From assembly GCA_949300335.1 (NCBI GenBank), contig CASGDV010000017.1, positions 1-40,000 of the forward strand: a stretch of DNA of 40,000 bases, given 5' to 3'. This stretch comes from an uncultured Bacteroidales bacterium (lineage in GTDB: Bacteria; Bacteroidota; Bacteroidia; Bacteroidales; UBA932). Positions within the stretch are counted from its first letter, which is position 1; each line of letters starts with the position of its first letter. The notes under the pieces were generated by a model. That model was not told the DNA's origin and searched no databases. It saw nothing but the letters and a program-made list of their open reading frames with translations. Below are positions 8,399 to 16,045 of the stretch, in pieces. A program made the position numbers and the translations under genes.

Positions 8399-9874
8399 TC
8401 AGTTCCTTGAAAGTGTTTTGAAACAATTGACACATGAAGGAATTTCATCTTTGTAATGGGAAACGTATATCATGGTCTTGCGCGGATCGGAACAGAATTC
8501 ACCGATAACTTTTAATGCCAGTGACTTTTTACCGGTATCCAGTCCGTGAAGAGGCTCGTCAAGGATAAGAAGTTCCGGATTCTTTACAAAGGCACGGACC
8601 AGAAGCACCAGACGCTGTTCACCGTATGATATTTTCATGAAAGACCTGGACATGAGATTTTCGGCCCGGAAGCACCTCATCCATGCTTCCGCCATACGGT
8701 ACTGTTCGTCCGAACAATGTCCGGACAGGCCTATCGAATCGAAAAATCCGCTCGCCGCCACATCCAGGCAGCTGATATCCTCAAGATAATAAGTATGCAT
8801 ATCAGGAGAAAGATAACCTATCCGTTTCTTTATGTCCCATATGCTTTCCCCCGTCCCCCGGCGGCGCCCGAATATGGAAATGTCATTCCGGTATGCCTGG
8901 GGGTTGTCTCCACATACCAGGCTGAGCAATGTAGACTTTCCGCTGCCGTTGGGACCGGTCAGAGCCCACTTTTCGCCACGATGTACCTCCCAATCCATAT
9001 TTTCGACTATTGCCGTATCTCCCAGACGGACGGATACGTTTTTCATCAGAACAACATCCTCCCCGACGCCATTCCCCTCAGGGCGCATCGAACTGTCATC
9101 CTCACCTGAGACAGGAAGCATGAAACGCCCGGTTTTTATCATGGAGTCACAGACAGACGTTTCCGGGAAAAGGGAATCAAGAAGGCTCCGGTCGGAAAGG
9201 AAGTCATTCCTGTCAACAGGAGTTCCGACATGCAGGCCGGAAACAGGAAGGACCTTGTCGATCCATTCCGGAAGATCCTTCGTCTGCGACAGGACCAATA
9301 TTATCTGCAGTCCGCTACGTGACAGATCCAGCAAAGTCCTGTCGAGAATCTTTCTCGAACCTTCATCCAGTCCTATGAACGGATTGTCCAGAATAAGTAC
9401 GGCTGGTTCCGTCATAAGCACCCTGGCAACAAGGAATTTGCGCAGTTCTCCGCTGGAAAGTGATACGAGGCGCTTATGCAGGAGCTGGTCTATGCCCATC
9501 AGGGAAACATATCTGTCCCTGACCTTTTCATCAAATCCTTCGAGCAGAGTCCCTGCCGGAGGTGAAAGTTCGGCATCGCTGGAATTCCATCTTTGCTGAT
9601 AATACATGCTGCCCGCATCAGACAGAGAATAGATATCCCTGAACGAGACGGATTTGACGGAACCTGATATCTCACTGCCTTCACCGTCATGCATCGTTAT
9701 ACGGCCCGAACCGAGAACAATCCTACCTCTAAGCGTATCTGTCAACAAGGTTTTTCCTGCACCGTTCGGGCCGACAAAAGCCCAGTTGGTGCCATCTTCA
9801 ATCGTCAATGTGACAGGCTCCGCCAGTCTGAACGGGGAGAACCGGGCCACAGCATTTTCAACAACAATCTTCAT
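8399..9874 (-). CDS. modF: ModF-like tandem ABC ATPase
   Basis: The 491-residue protein has two ABC ATPase domains in one chain and no membrane segment or signal peptide, so it is cytoplasmic. Domain 1 has Walker A GPNGAGKT, signature LSSGELRKF and Walker B VLILDNPF. Domain 2 has Walker A GPNGSGKST, a signature-like SYGEQRLV and Walker B LLILDEPLHGLD. Length and motif order match E. coli ModF (PhrA, 490 aa), including FGRRRGTGESIWDIKKRIGY and GFFDSIG. ModF is encoded with molybdate transport genes in E. coli, but its biochemical role is poorly defined. Here it lies 15 bases after a GH2 gene and 44 before a GH92 lipoprotein, with no molybdate permease nearby. Cotranscription with glycosidases does not prove a shared task. 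Family assignment is confident; function is not. Confidence 0.88.
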   Translation of the reverse strand: MKIVVENAVARFSPFRLAEPVTLTIEDGTNWAFVGPNGAGKTLLTDTLRGRIVLGSGRITMHDGEGSEISGSVKSVSFRDIYSLSDAGSMYYQQRWNSSDAELSPPAGTLLEGFDEKVRDRYVSLMGIDQLLHKRLVSLSSGELRKFLVARVLMTEPAVLILDNPFIGLDEGSRKILDRTLLDLSRSGLQIILVLSQTKDLPEWIDKVLPVSGLHVGTPVDRNDFLSDRSLLDSLFPETSVCDSMIKTGRFMLPVSGEDDSSMRPEGNGVGEDVVLMKNVSVRLGDTAIVENMDWEVHRGEKWALTGPNGSGKSTLLSLVCGDNPQAYRNDISIFGRRRGTGESIWDIKKRIGYLSPDMHTYYLEDISCLDVAASGFFDSIGLSGHCSDEQYRMAEAWMRCFRAENLMSRSFMKISYGEQRLVLLVRAFVKNPELLILDEPLHGLDTGKKSLALKVIGEFCSDPRKTMIYVSHYKDEIPSCVNCFKTLSRN

Positions 9875-9889
9875 TTCCGCCTTGATCCG

Positions 9890-12301
9890 TCATTCTGAAA
9901 CATTAAGTTCGACAACCGCCGGCTCAAGCAGCGGCGATGTGAAGCTGAGCCTGACATTTCCGGGCACTCCGATTGACCTGACATATGCAAGCAGCCTTCC
10001 GCGGAAAGCTCTGTGAACATTGTCGGTATAATCGCTCATATCGGAATTGTTGCTTCCTTCCAGTCCCAGCAATTCCGCAGGGCCTTCAATATCACATCTG
10101 ATATTATTGTCCGCAAGTTTCACCATATTGCCTTTCTCATCGAGAATTTCTATCACGACATGGACAGTCTCCTTGCCGGCAGATACATCAGTCCTGTCCG
10201 CAACCGCCCTTATAGAATACGGACGTCCGGAAGTCTTGACCGTATATTCCGACAACACATTCCCGTCCGCATCACAGCCTTCCGCACGGAGTTCTCCGGA
10301 AGAAAAAGGTATGTCCCAGTATATTATCCCTGTCCGTGGGTCATAGGGTTTCATTTCACCTATTACCTTTCCGTCAAGGAGAAGACGGGCGAACGGAGCG
10401 TTCGTATAACATACGGCCCTTATTTTCTGTCCGTCCTCAAAATTCCAGTCGTCCCACGCATCGACGGAAAGATAATCACCGTAAGGATAAGTTCCAAGAT
10501 ATGTCACGGGATCTTCACTCCACAATGATGCCCTGAACCACCCCCTCGGCTTGACGAAACTCCCGAAATCAAGAAGTCCTGTGTAAAATCCGCGTGAAGG
10601 CCACGGGCCCGATTCACCGAGATAGTCGGTTCCCGTCCATATGAACTGCCCGAATATGAAGTCCTTGTTCTTCACGGCATACCACGCATCTATGTCCGGA
10701 CGGTTCTCGCTTCCGTAAATGATTCGCTCAGGATATTTCTCATGGTCCATGTCATAACGGTCTTCGGTATAATTGTAGCCGACGACATCGACAGCTTCCG
10801 GATATTCCGTTTCATTTGACATGACGACTCCTGCAAGGGCACCTGTAACAGGGCGTGAAGTATCGACAGCCTTGATACACGCAGCAAGACGTTTTGCTAT
10901 TTTTCCTATCCTCCGTGCATCGGGAGCATCCGGATTGTACCCTCCGAACATAGGCTGCGATATGCTGGAACCGTCCAGTATCGGATGGGAATACGGATCG
11001 TTAGGATAATCGACTTCATTGCCGATGCTCCATAAAAACACTGACGGGTGATTCCTGTCACGCCTTACCATATCCGTGACATCCCGGTCTATCCATTCCT
11101 CAAAGAAGTCATAGCTTCCCTGATATCCCGGAGTACCCACATTCCATCCCTTAAGCCATTTCCTTTTGGGAAATTCCCATTCGTCCGAAGCCTCGTCCAT
11201 GACCAAAAGGCCTATTTCATCACAAATTTCATATACAGCAGGAGCCTGCGGATTATGACTCATGCGAACAGCGTTAACCCCTATTTTCTTGAGATTGCGC
11301 AGCCTCCTTTCCCATACCTCGTCCGGTACAGCAGCACCGAGGACACCCGCATCGTGATGCAGGCAGACTCCCTTTACTTTCATCCATTCTCCATTGAGAG
11401 CGAAACCTTTGTCCGGATCGAAATCAAGTGTCCTCAGTCCCATCGGGACAGAACAACTGTCCACCACCTCATCTTCACGGTAAAGAATTACCTCCAAACT
11501 GTAAAGATATGGGTCGTCAAGATTCCACCTGTGAGGTTTCTTTATCCTGAGTACAGTCGCACCCCCGGCAAGATTTCCGGAAACAGCACCGACTTTTTCC
11601 TCACCTTTCGCCACCAGTCTGCCACCGGCATCCATAACTCTGAAACCAACCTTCAGCCTGTCAGACGTCCGTTCATGGAAGTCTACCGAGTATTCGACCT
11701 CCACTTCCGCTTCCTTGTCATTGATTTGCAACAATCTGTATGCAGCGCCCCACTGGGAAAGATGTATCTGTGGAGCCGATATGAGCCATACATCACGATA
11801 TATGCCCGACCCGGTATACCATCTGGAATCCGCATAACGGCTGTGGTCGACCCTCACAGCAATTACATTTTCACCTTCTGTGAGGTACGGTGTCAGATCA
11901 TACATGAAGGAAACATACCCGTTCGGACGGACACCGAGAAGATTGCCGTTGAGATATACTTCGCTTCTGTTATATATACCTTCGAAATATACATAGTGCC
12001 TTTCTGACAGATCACCGGCGGAAAAATGCTTCCTGTACCAGGAGATTCCTCCAGGGAGATAACCGGTACAGCTTGCCAGATCGGGGGAAAGCTGATGTTC
12101 CACTGACCAGTCATGAGGCAGGTCGAGTTTTCTCCAGCCGCCGTCGTCATAACCGGCGGTTTTCATTGCCGGGTCATCCGCCAGCACATAAAGCCAGCCG
12201 TCATTGAAGGATTCCGGCTTTCCGAACGACACCTGAGCTGCCGCCATAAAAGGCAGTACAAGCAGCGGCAAAGCCAAAAGAAGTGTTTTCATAATTTTCA
12301 T
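9890..12301 (-). CDS. GH2 beta-galactosidase-like glycosidase with DUF4982 domain
   Basis: Starting at 12301 gives 803 residues with a signal peptide (MKIMKTLLLALPLLVLPFMA); the frame is open further upstream but without a signal. The order is that of GH2: a sugar-binding jelly roll (about 25-180; IYNRSEVYLNGNLLG), an immunoglobulin-like domain (about 190-295), and a TIM barrel (about 300-580). The barrel carries the acid/base Glu in SIGNEV (about 429) and the likely nucleophile Glu in YGSENRPD (about 532). A DUF4982 domain and a terminal Ig-like domain follow. This architecture is common in Bacteroidetes beta-galactosidases that trim galactose from glycans. It is the first gene of the minus-strand glycosidase run and diverges from the UPF0237 gene across about 150 bases. 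Beta-galactosidase is the best guess; beta-glucuronidase or beta-mannosidase activity cannot be excluded. Confidence 0.88.
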   Translation of the reverse strand: MKIMKTLLLALPLLVLPFMAAAQVSFGKPESFNDGWLYVLADDPAMKTAGYDDGGWRKLDLPHDWSVEHQLSPDLASCTGYLPGGISWYRKHFSAGDLSERHYVYFEGIYNRSEVYLNGNLLGVRPNGYVSFMYDLTPYLTEGENVIAVRVDHSRYADSRWYTGSGIYRDVWLISAPQIHLSQWGAAYRLLQINDKEAEVEVEYSVDFHERTSDRLKVGFRVMDAGGRLVAKGEEKVGAVSGNLAGGATVLRIKKPHRWNLDDPYLYSLEVILYREDEVVDSCSVPMGLRTLDFDPDKGFALNGEWMKVKGVCLHHDAGVLGAAVPDEVWERRLRNLKKIGVNAVRMSHNPQAPAVYEICDEIGLLVMDEASDEWEFPKRKWLKGWNVGTPGYQGSYDFFEEWIDRDVTDMVRRDRNHPSVFLWSIGNEVDYPNDPYSHPILDGSSISQPMFGGYNPDAPDARRIGKIAKRLAACIKAVDTSRPVTGALAGVVMSNETEYPEAVDVVGYNYTEDRYDMDHEKYPERIIYGSENRPDIDAWYAVKNKDFIFGQFIWTGTDYLGESGPWPSRGFYTGLLDFGSFVKPRGWFRASLWSEDPVTYLGTYPYGDYLSVDAWDDWNFEDGQKIRAVCYTNAPFARLLLDGKVIGEMKPYDPRTGIIYWDIPFSSGELRAEGCDADGNVLSEYTVKTSGRPYSIRAVADRTDVSAGKETVHVVIEILDEKGNMVKLADNNIRCDIEGPAELLGLEGSNNSDMSDYTDNVHRAFRGRLLAYVRSIGVPGNVRLSFTSPLLEPAVVELNVSE

Positions 12302-12422
12302 AGCAGATATCATTTTTTGTAAATATACATGAAATGTATTGAAACGGCAGACCGTAATCAAACAATTGAAGATATACAAATCCGTCAAACGGAACAAACG
12401 TGACAAATTTATCAAATTATAT

Positions 12423-12430
12423 TAAATTTG
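12423..12430 (+). promoter_or_regulatory. Candidate -7 box for the UPF0237-UPF0210 pair
   Basis: TAAATTTG fits the Bacteroidetes -7 consensus TAnnTTTG and lies 25 bases before the UPF0237 start codon. No good TTTG -33 element sits 19-21 bases upstream, so this is only a half-match. The divergent region 12302-12455 is AT-rich and must hold promoters for both directions; I could not assign one to the GH2 gene. Confidence 0.4.
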
Positions 12431-12455
12431 CAGGTCAATTCTTAATTTTTTGAAA

Positions 12456-12728
12456 ATGAACAGGACCATAATTACGGTCGTCGGAAAAGACACCGTAGGA
12501 ATCATCGCGAAAGTATGCACTTATCTTGCGGAAAAAGGAATCAACATCCTTGATATAACGCAGACAATCGTGCAGGGATATTTCAACATGATGATGATTG
12601 TCGACACCAGCGGTCTGAAAGAGGAATTCACATCTCTGGTAACTGACCTGGATGTGATAGGCATGGGACTGGGTGTCCAGATAAAATGTCAGAGAGAGGA
12701 AATCTTCGACAAGATGCACAGGATATAA
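12456..12728 (+). CDS. UPF0237 family ACT-domain protein
   Basis: This small cytoplasmic protein (90 aa from the ATG at 12456; a TTG two codons upstream is less likely) is a single ACT domain. [20 protein letters not shown] is the first strand and helix with the glycine-rich ligand-binding turn, and [20 protein letters not shown] is the second half. ACT domains bind small ligands, often amino acids, and usually regulate a partner. UPF0237 proteins are typically encoded next to UPF0210, as here (13-base gap) and in the pneumococcal SP0238/SP0239 pair. It is related to the GcvR-type regulators, but no biochemical role is established. Family is confident; ligand and partner are unknown. Confidence 0.9.
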   Translation: MNRTIITVVGKDTVGIIAKVCTYLAEKGINILDITQTIVQGYFNMMMIVDTSGLKEEFTSLVTDLDVIGMGLGVQIKCQREEIFDKMHRI

Positions 12729-12741
12729 AACAGGACTTGCA

Positions 12742-14106
12742 ATGATAAACATCAATGAGGTCATAGAGACCAACAAAATGATTGAAGAGGAGAACCTTGA
12801 TGTCAGAACAATAACCATAGGCATAAATCTCCTTGACTGCGCTGCGGCAAGCGTCGACGATGTCTGCAGGAACATTTATGAAAAGATAACAGGCATTGCA
12901 GGAAAACTGTCCTCCACCGCAGATAACATTTCCGCCGAATTCGGTATACCTATCGTAAACAAAAGGATATCCGTTACACCGATTTCACTTGTGGGGGCAT
13001 CTTCATGCAAGTCACCTGAGGATTTCGTCAGAATAGCCATGACACTGGACAAGGCAGCAGGGAATCTCGGAGTAAATTTTCTGGGAGGATATTCGGCCGT
13101 AGTGTCTAAAGGAATGACTCATAGCGACAGAATGCTGATTGAATCCATTCCGGAAGCCATGGCGGTAACGGAAAGGATATGCAGTTCGGTCAATGTTGGT
13201 TCCACGAAGACAGGAATAGACATGGATGCCGTAAGGCTGATGGGACAAATTGTCAAGGAGACCGCGTCAAGGACGGCAGACCGTGATTCCCTGGGTTGCG
13301 CAAAACTTGTTGTCCTTTGCAACGCTCCGGATGACAACCCGTTCATGGCCGGGGCCTTCCACGGCATAACGGAAAGCGACGCGGTAATCAATGTCGGGGT
13401 CAGCGGTCCCGGCGTAGTAAAACATGCTCTTGAGAAGGTTCGCGGAGAAAATTTCGAAGTCCTTTGTGAAACAATCAAGAAGACAGCTTTCAAGATTACG
13501 AGAGTAGGACAGCTGGTAGCCCAGGAAGCATCAAGAAGACTCGGCATTCCTTTCGGAATCATAGATCTTTCACTGGCCCCGACTCCGGCAATAGGGGACA
13601 GCGTTGCGGACATCCTGCATGAAATAGGTGTGGAAAAGGCAGGTGCACCGGGAACGACTGCCGCCCTTGCAATGCTGAACGACCAGGTCAAGAAAGGCGG
13701 AGTGATGGCATCTTCATATGTGGGAGGTCTCAGCGGAGCATTCATTCCTGTCAGTGAAGACCAGGGTATGATTGATGCGGCCGAATGCGGGGCCCTGACG
13801 ATAGAGAAACTTGAAGCCATGACCTGCGTCTGTTCCGTAGGACTGGATATGATTGCCATTCCGGGAGACACGCCTGCCGCAACCATTTCCGGAATAATCG
13901 CAGATGAGGCTGCAATAGGGATGATAAATCAGAAAACCACGGCAGTAAGAATAATACCGGTAGCGGGAAAAGGTGTCGGAGATACCGTGGAATTCGGGGG
14001 ATTGCTCGGACATGCCCCGATCATGCCTGTCAACAGATACGGGTGTGACGATTTCATAAACAGGACCGGAAGGATTCCTGCCCCTATACACAGTTTCAAG
14101 AATTAG
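12742..14106 (+). CDS. UPF0210 (DUF711) family protein
   Basis: The 454-residue soluble protein matches UPF0210/DUF711 in length and motifs, among them [18 protein letters not shown] near the N-terminus and a glycine-rich C-terminal core ([20 protein letters not shown]). The fold is related to that of pyruvate formate-lyase-type proteins, but the glycyl-radical motif is not visible, and I know of no assigned reaction. No signal peptide or membrane segment is present. It begins 13 bases after the UPF0237 ACT gene on the same strand, so the two probably act together, perhaps with the ACT protein sensing a ligand. manA follows 47 bases later and may share the transcript. Confidence 0.9.
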   Translation: MININEVIETNKMIEEENLDVRTITIGINLLDCAAASVDDVCRNIYEKITGIAGKLSSTADNISAEFGIPIVNKRISVTPISLVGASSCKSPEDFVRIAMTLDKAAGNLGVNFLGGYSAVVSKGMTHSDRMLIESIPEAMAVTERICSSVNVGSTKTGIDMDAVRLMGQIVKETASRTADRDSLGCAKLVVLCNAPDDNPFMAGAFHGITESDAVINVGVSGPGVVKHALEKVRGENFEVLCETIKKTAFKITRVGQLVAQEASRRLGIPFGIIDLSLAPTPAIGDSVADILHEIGVEKAGAPGTTAALAMLNDQVKKGGVMASSYVGGLSGAFIPVSEDQGMIDAAECGALTIEKLEAMTCVCSVGLDMIAIPGDTPAATISGIIADEAAIGMINQKTTAVRIIPVAGKGVGDTVEFGGLLGHAPIMPVNRYGCDDFINRTGRIPAPIHSFKN

Positions 14107-14153
14107 ATCCAAAGCACACAGAACTGAAGAAATCAAAACAAAAAAACAGAGAT

Positions 14154-15122
14154 ATGTATCCATTAAAATTCAAACCAATCCTGAAAACGGTAGTTTGGGG
14201 CGGAGAAAAGATAGCTCCATTCAAGAACATTGAAACAGACCAGCACAATATAGGAGAAAGCTGGGAACTTTCCGGTGTGAAAGGGAACGAATCCGTTGTA
14301 AGCAACGGAGAATATGCCGGACAGACAATCACCGAACTCATCGGGCGTTTCAAAGGCGAACTCATCGGGGAAAAAAATTTTGAAAAGACCGGCACGGAAT
14401 TCCCTCTCCTCATCAAATTCATTGATGCAAAGCAGGACCTCTCGATCCAGGTTCATCCGGACGACAGGCTCGCTGCAGAAAGGCACAATTCAAAAGGAAA
14501 AACAGAAATGTGGTATGTTGCCGGAGCAGACAAGGATGCGCATCTGATGTCAGGTCTCACAAAGGAAATTACGCCGGAGGAATATGCATCCAAGGTTGCC
14601 GACAACACCATAACCGATGTACTGCATGATTACAAGGTGAAGGCAGGAGACGTCTTCTTCCTTCCTGCCGGGCGAATACACAGTATAGGAGCCGGTTCGT
14701 TCATAGCTGAAATACAGCAGACATCCGACATCACGTACCGGATTTACGACTTCGGCAGACTGGGTCTTGACGGCAAGCCGAGAGAACTTCATACGGAACT
14801 CTCAAAAGCTGCCATCGACTATTCCGTCCTTCCGGATTATAAGACTCATTATGACCCGAAGAAGAATGAAGAAACTGTCCTTGTAGATTGCAACTATTTC
14901 ACGACATCACTCTATGATCTTGACAAGGACTATGAAAAAGACCTTAGCGGGATGGATTCATTCCTGATTGTCATCTGCCTTGAAGGAAAGGGAATCCTGA
15001 CCGATGACAAAGGAAATGAAACGAGCATGCAGCAGGGCGAAACAATCCTTGTTCCGGCTTCAGCTCAAAAAATCACAATATCGACCGGCGGAGTGAAATT
15101 CCTTACAAGCTATATACGTTAA
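14154..15122 (+). CDS. manA: Mannose-6-phosphate isomerase, type I
   Basis: The 322-residue cytosolic enzyme interconverts mannose 6-phosphate and fructose 6-phosphate. Cupin-fold zinc-site motifs are present: QDLSIQVHPDD (His near residue 101), KTEMWYVAG (Glu near 117) and PAGRIHSIGAG (His near 180). The length matches the short bacterial class I form. It follows the UPF0237/UPF0210 pair by 47 bases and converges on a fructokinase gene, with only 7 bases between the stop codons. It could take mannose released by the GH92 and GH38-like enzymes encoded upstream, after phosphorylation, into glycolysis, and could also feed GDP-mannose synthesis in reverse. Assignment is firm; the link to the mannosidases is inferred. 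Confidence 0.93.
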   Translation: MYPLKFKPILKTVVWGGEKIAPFKNIETDQHNIGESWELSGVKGNESVVSNGEYAGQTITELIGRFKGELIGEKNFEKTGTEFPLLIKFIDAKQDLSIQVHPDDRLAAERHNSKGKTEMWYVAGADKDAHLMSGLTKEITPEEYASKVADNTITDVLHDYKVKAGDVFFLPAGRIHSIGAGSFIAEIQQTSDITYRIYDFGRLGLDGKPRELHTELSKAAIDYSVLPDYKTHYDPKKNEETVLVDCNYFTTSLYDLDKDYEKDLSGMDSFLIVICLEGKGILTDDKGNETSMQQGETILVPASAQKITISTGGVKFLTSYIR

Positions 15123-15129
15123 TATCAGA

Positions 15130-16020
15130 TTATGCCAGGCCGGCAAGCAATGATTGCGGAAGAGCCGGCATGGCACCTTCACAGGAACAGACATAAGCGG
15201 AAATGCCTACGGCGAAAGCATGTGCTTCGGCAACCGGCTTCCCTGAAAGGACAGCCGCAACGAATGCTGCAGTGAAGGAGTCTCCGGCACCTACAGTATC
15301 GGCAACATCGACTTTCGGTGTAGGAAGAAAAGAATGGCTCCCGTCATTGACAAACACATGGCTTCCGTCCGTGCCGCAGGTAAGTACCAGCATTTTCAGG
15401 CCGTATCTGCGCATAAGGGTTTCCGAATAATCTTCCAGACAGTCGCCGCAGAGTGAAAAAACTCCGGCGACTGTCTTCATTTCATCATCATTGATCTTTA
15501 GTATATCGGTTTTGGCGAGATTCCCTTCTATTATTTCAGGACTCCAGAAATCCTGCCTGAGATTAATGTCATAAATTTTCAGGCAAGCGTCTCCCGCAAC
15601 ATCCAGGAAACGGCGGATTGTAGCCCGCGAAACGGCAGTACGGCATGCAAGTGTCTCGAAACAGACAGCGGAAGCCTCGGATGCGAGCTGTTCCAGCTTA
15701 TCTGTAAATACAATGTTGTCCCATGCAACATTTTCCTTGATATCATATTCCGGTATACCCCGGGTATCAACTTTCACCTCTACACGTCCTGTCGGGAAAG
15801 GTACGGTCTGGATATCAGCTGAAATTTTCCTGTCCTTGAAGATATCCGTCAGTTCCCTGCCCGAAGCATCATCGCCGACGGCACTCACCACATGTCCGTC
15901 GAAGCCCATCTGGGAAATATGATATGCAAAATTCGCCGGAGCTCCGCCCGGTTTCGGGCCGGATGGAAGCATGTCCCACAGGACCTCCCCTATTCCGGCT
16001 GCAATCTTCCTTCTCTCCAT
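15130..16020 (-). CDS. PfkB family fructokinase
   Basis: The 296-residue cytosolic kinase has both PfkB signatures. The N-terminal one is GGAPANFAYHISQMG (about 27-41), and the C-terminal one is DTVGAGDSFTAAFVAAVLSG (about 246-265), which carries the catalytic Asp and the anion hole. The short N-terminal segment (GEVLWDMLPSGPKPGG) is typical of bacterial fructokinases that make fructose 6-phosphate from fructose and ATP. It starts 25 bases after the M3 peptidase stop, so it may be read from the same transcript, and it ends 7 bases from manA on the other strand. Another hexose or nucleoside substrate cannot be excluded, since PfkB specificity is hard to read from motifs. Confidence 0.85.
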   Translation of the reverse strand: MERRKIAAGIGEVLWDMLPSGPKPGGAPANFAYHISQMGFDGHVVSAVGDDASGRELTDIFKDRKISADIQTVPFPTGRVEVKVDTRGIPEYDIKENVAWDNIVFTDKLEQLASEASAVCFETLACRTAVSRATIRRFLDVAGDACLKIYDINLRQDFWSPEIIEGNLAKTDILKINDDEMKTVAGVFSLCGDCLEDYSETLMRRYGLKMLVLTCGTDGSHVFVNDGSHSFLPTPKVDVADTVGAGDSFTAAFVAAVLSGKPVAEAHAFAVGISAYVCSCEGAMPALPQSLLAGLA

Positions 16021-16045
16021 ATCATCTGCTTTCTTCCAATCATTG

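Noticed and set aside
8356-8448. Longer N-terminus for the GH92 lipoprotein
   Set aside because: The extra 31 residues lack a signal peptide and would overlap the end of the ModF-like gene; the start at 8355 gives a proper lipoprotein signal.
11048-12007. Plus-strand open frame of 319 codons inside the GH2 gene
   Set aside because: It is antisense to a well-supported GH2 enzyme with both catalytic Glu residues; its translation looks random.
15123-15129. Terminator between the convergent manA and fructokinase genes
   Set aside because: Only 7 bases separate the stop codons, and no stem followed by a T run is visible; termination presumably occurs within the opposite gene or is rho-dependent.
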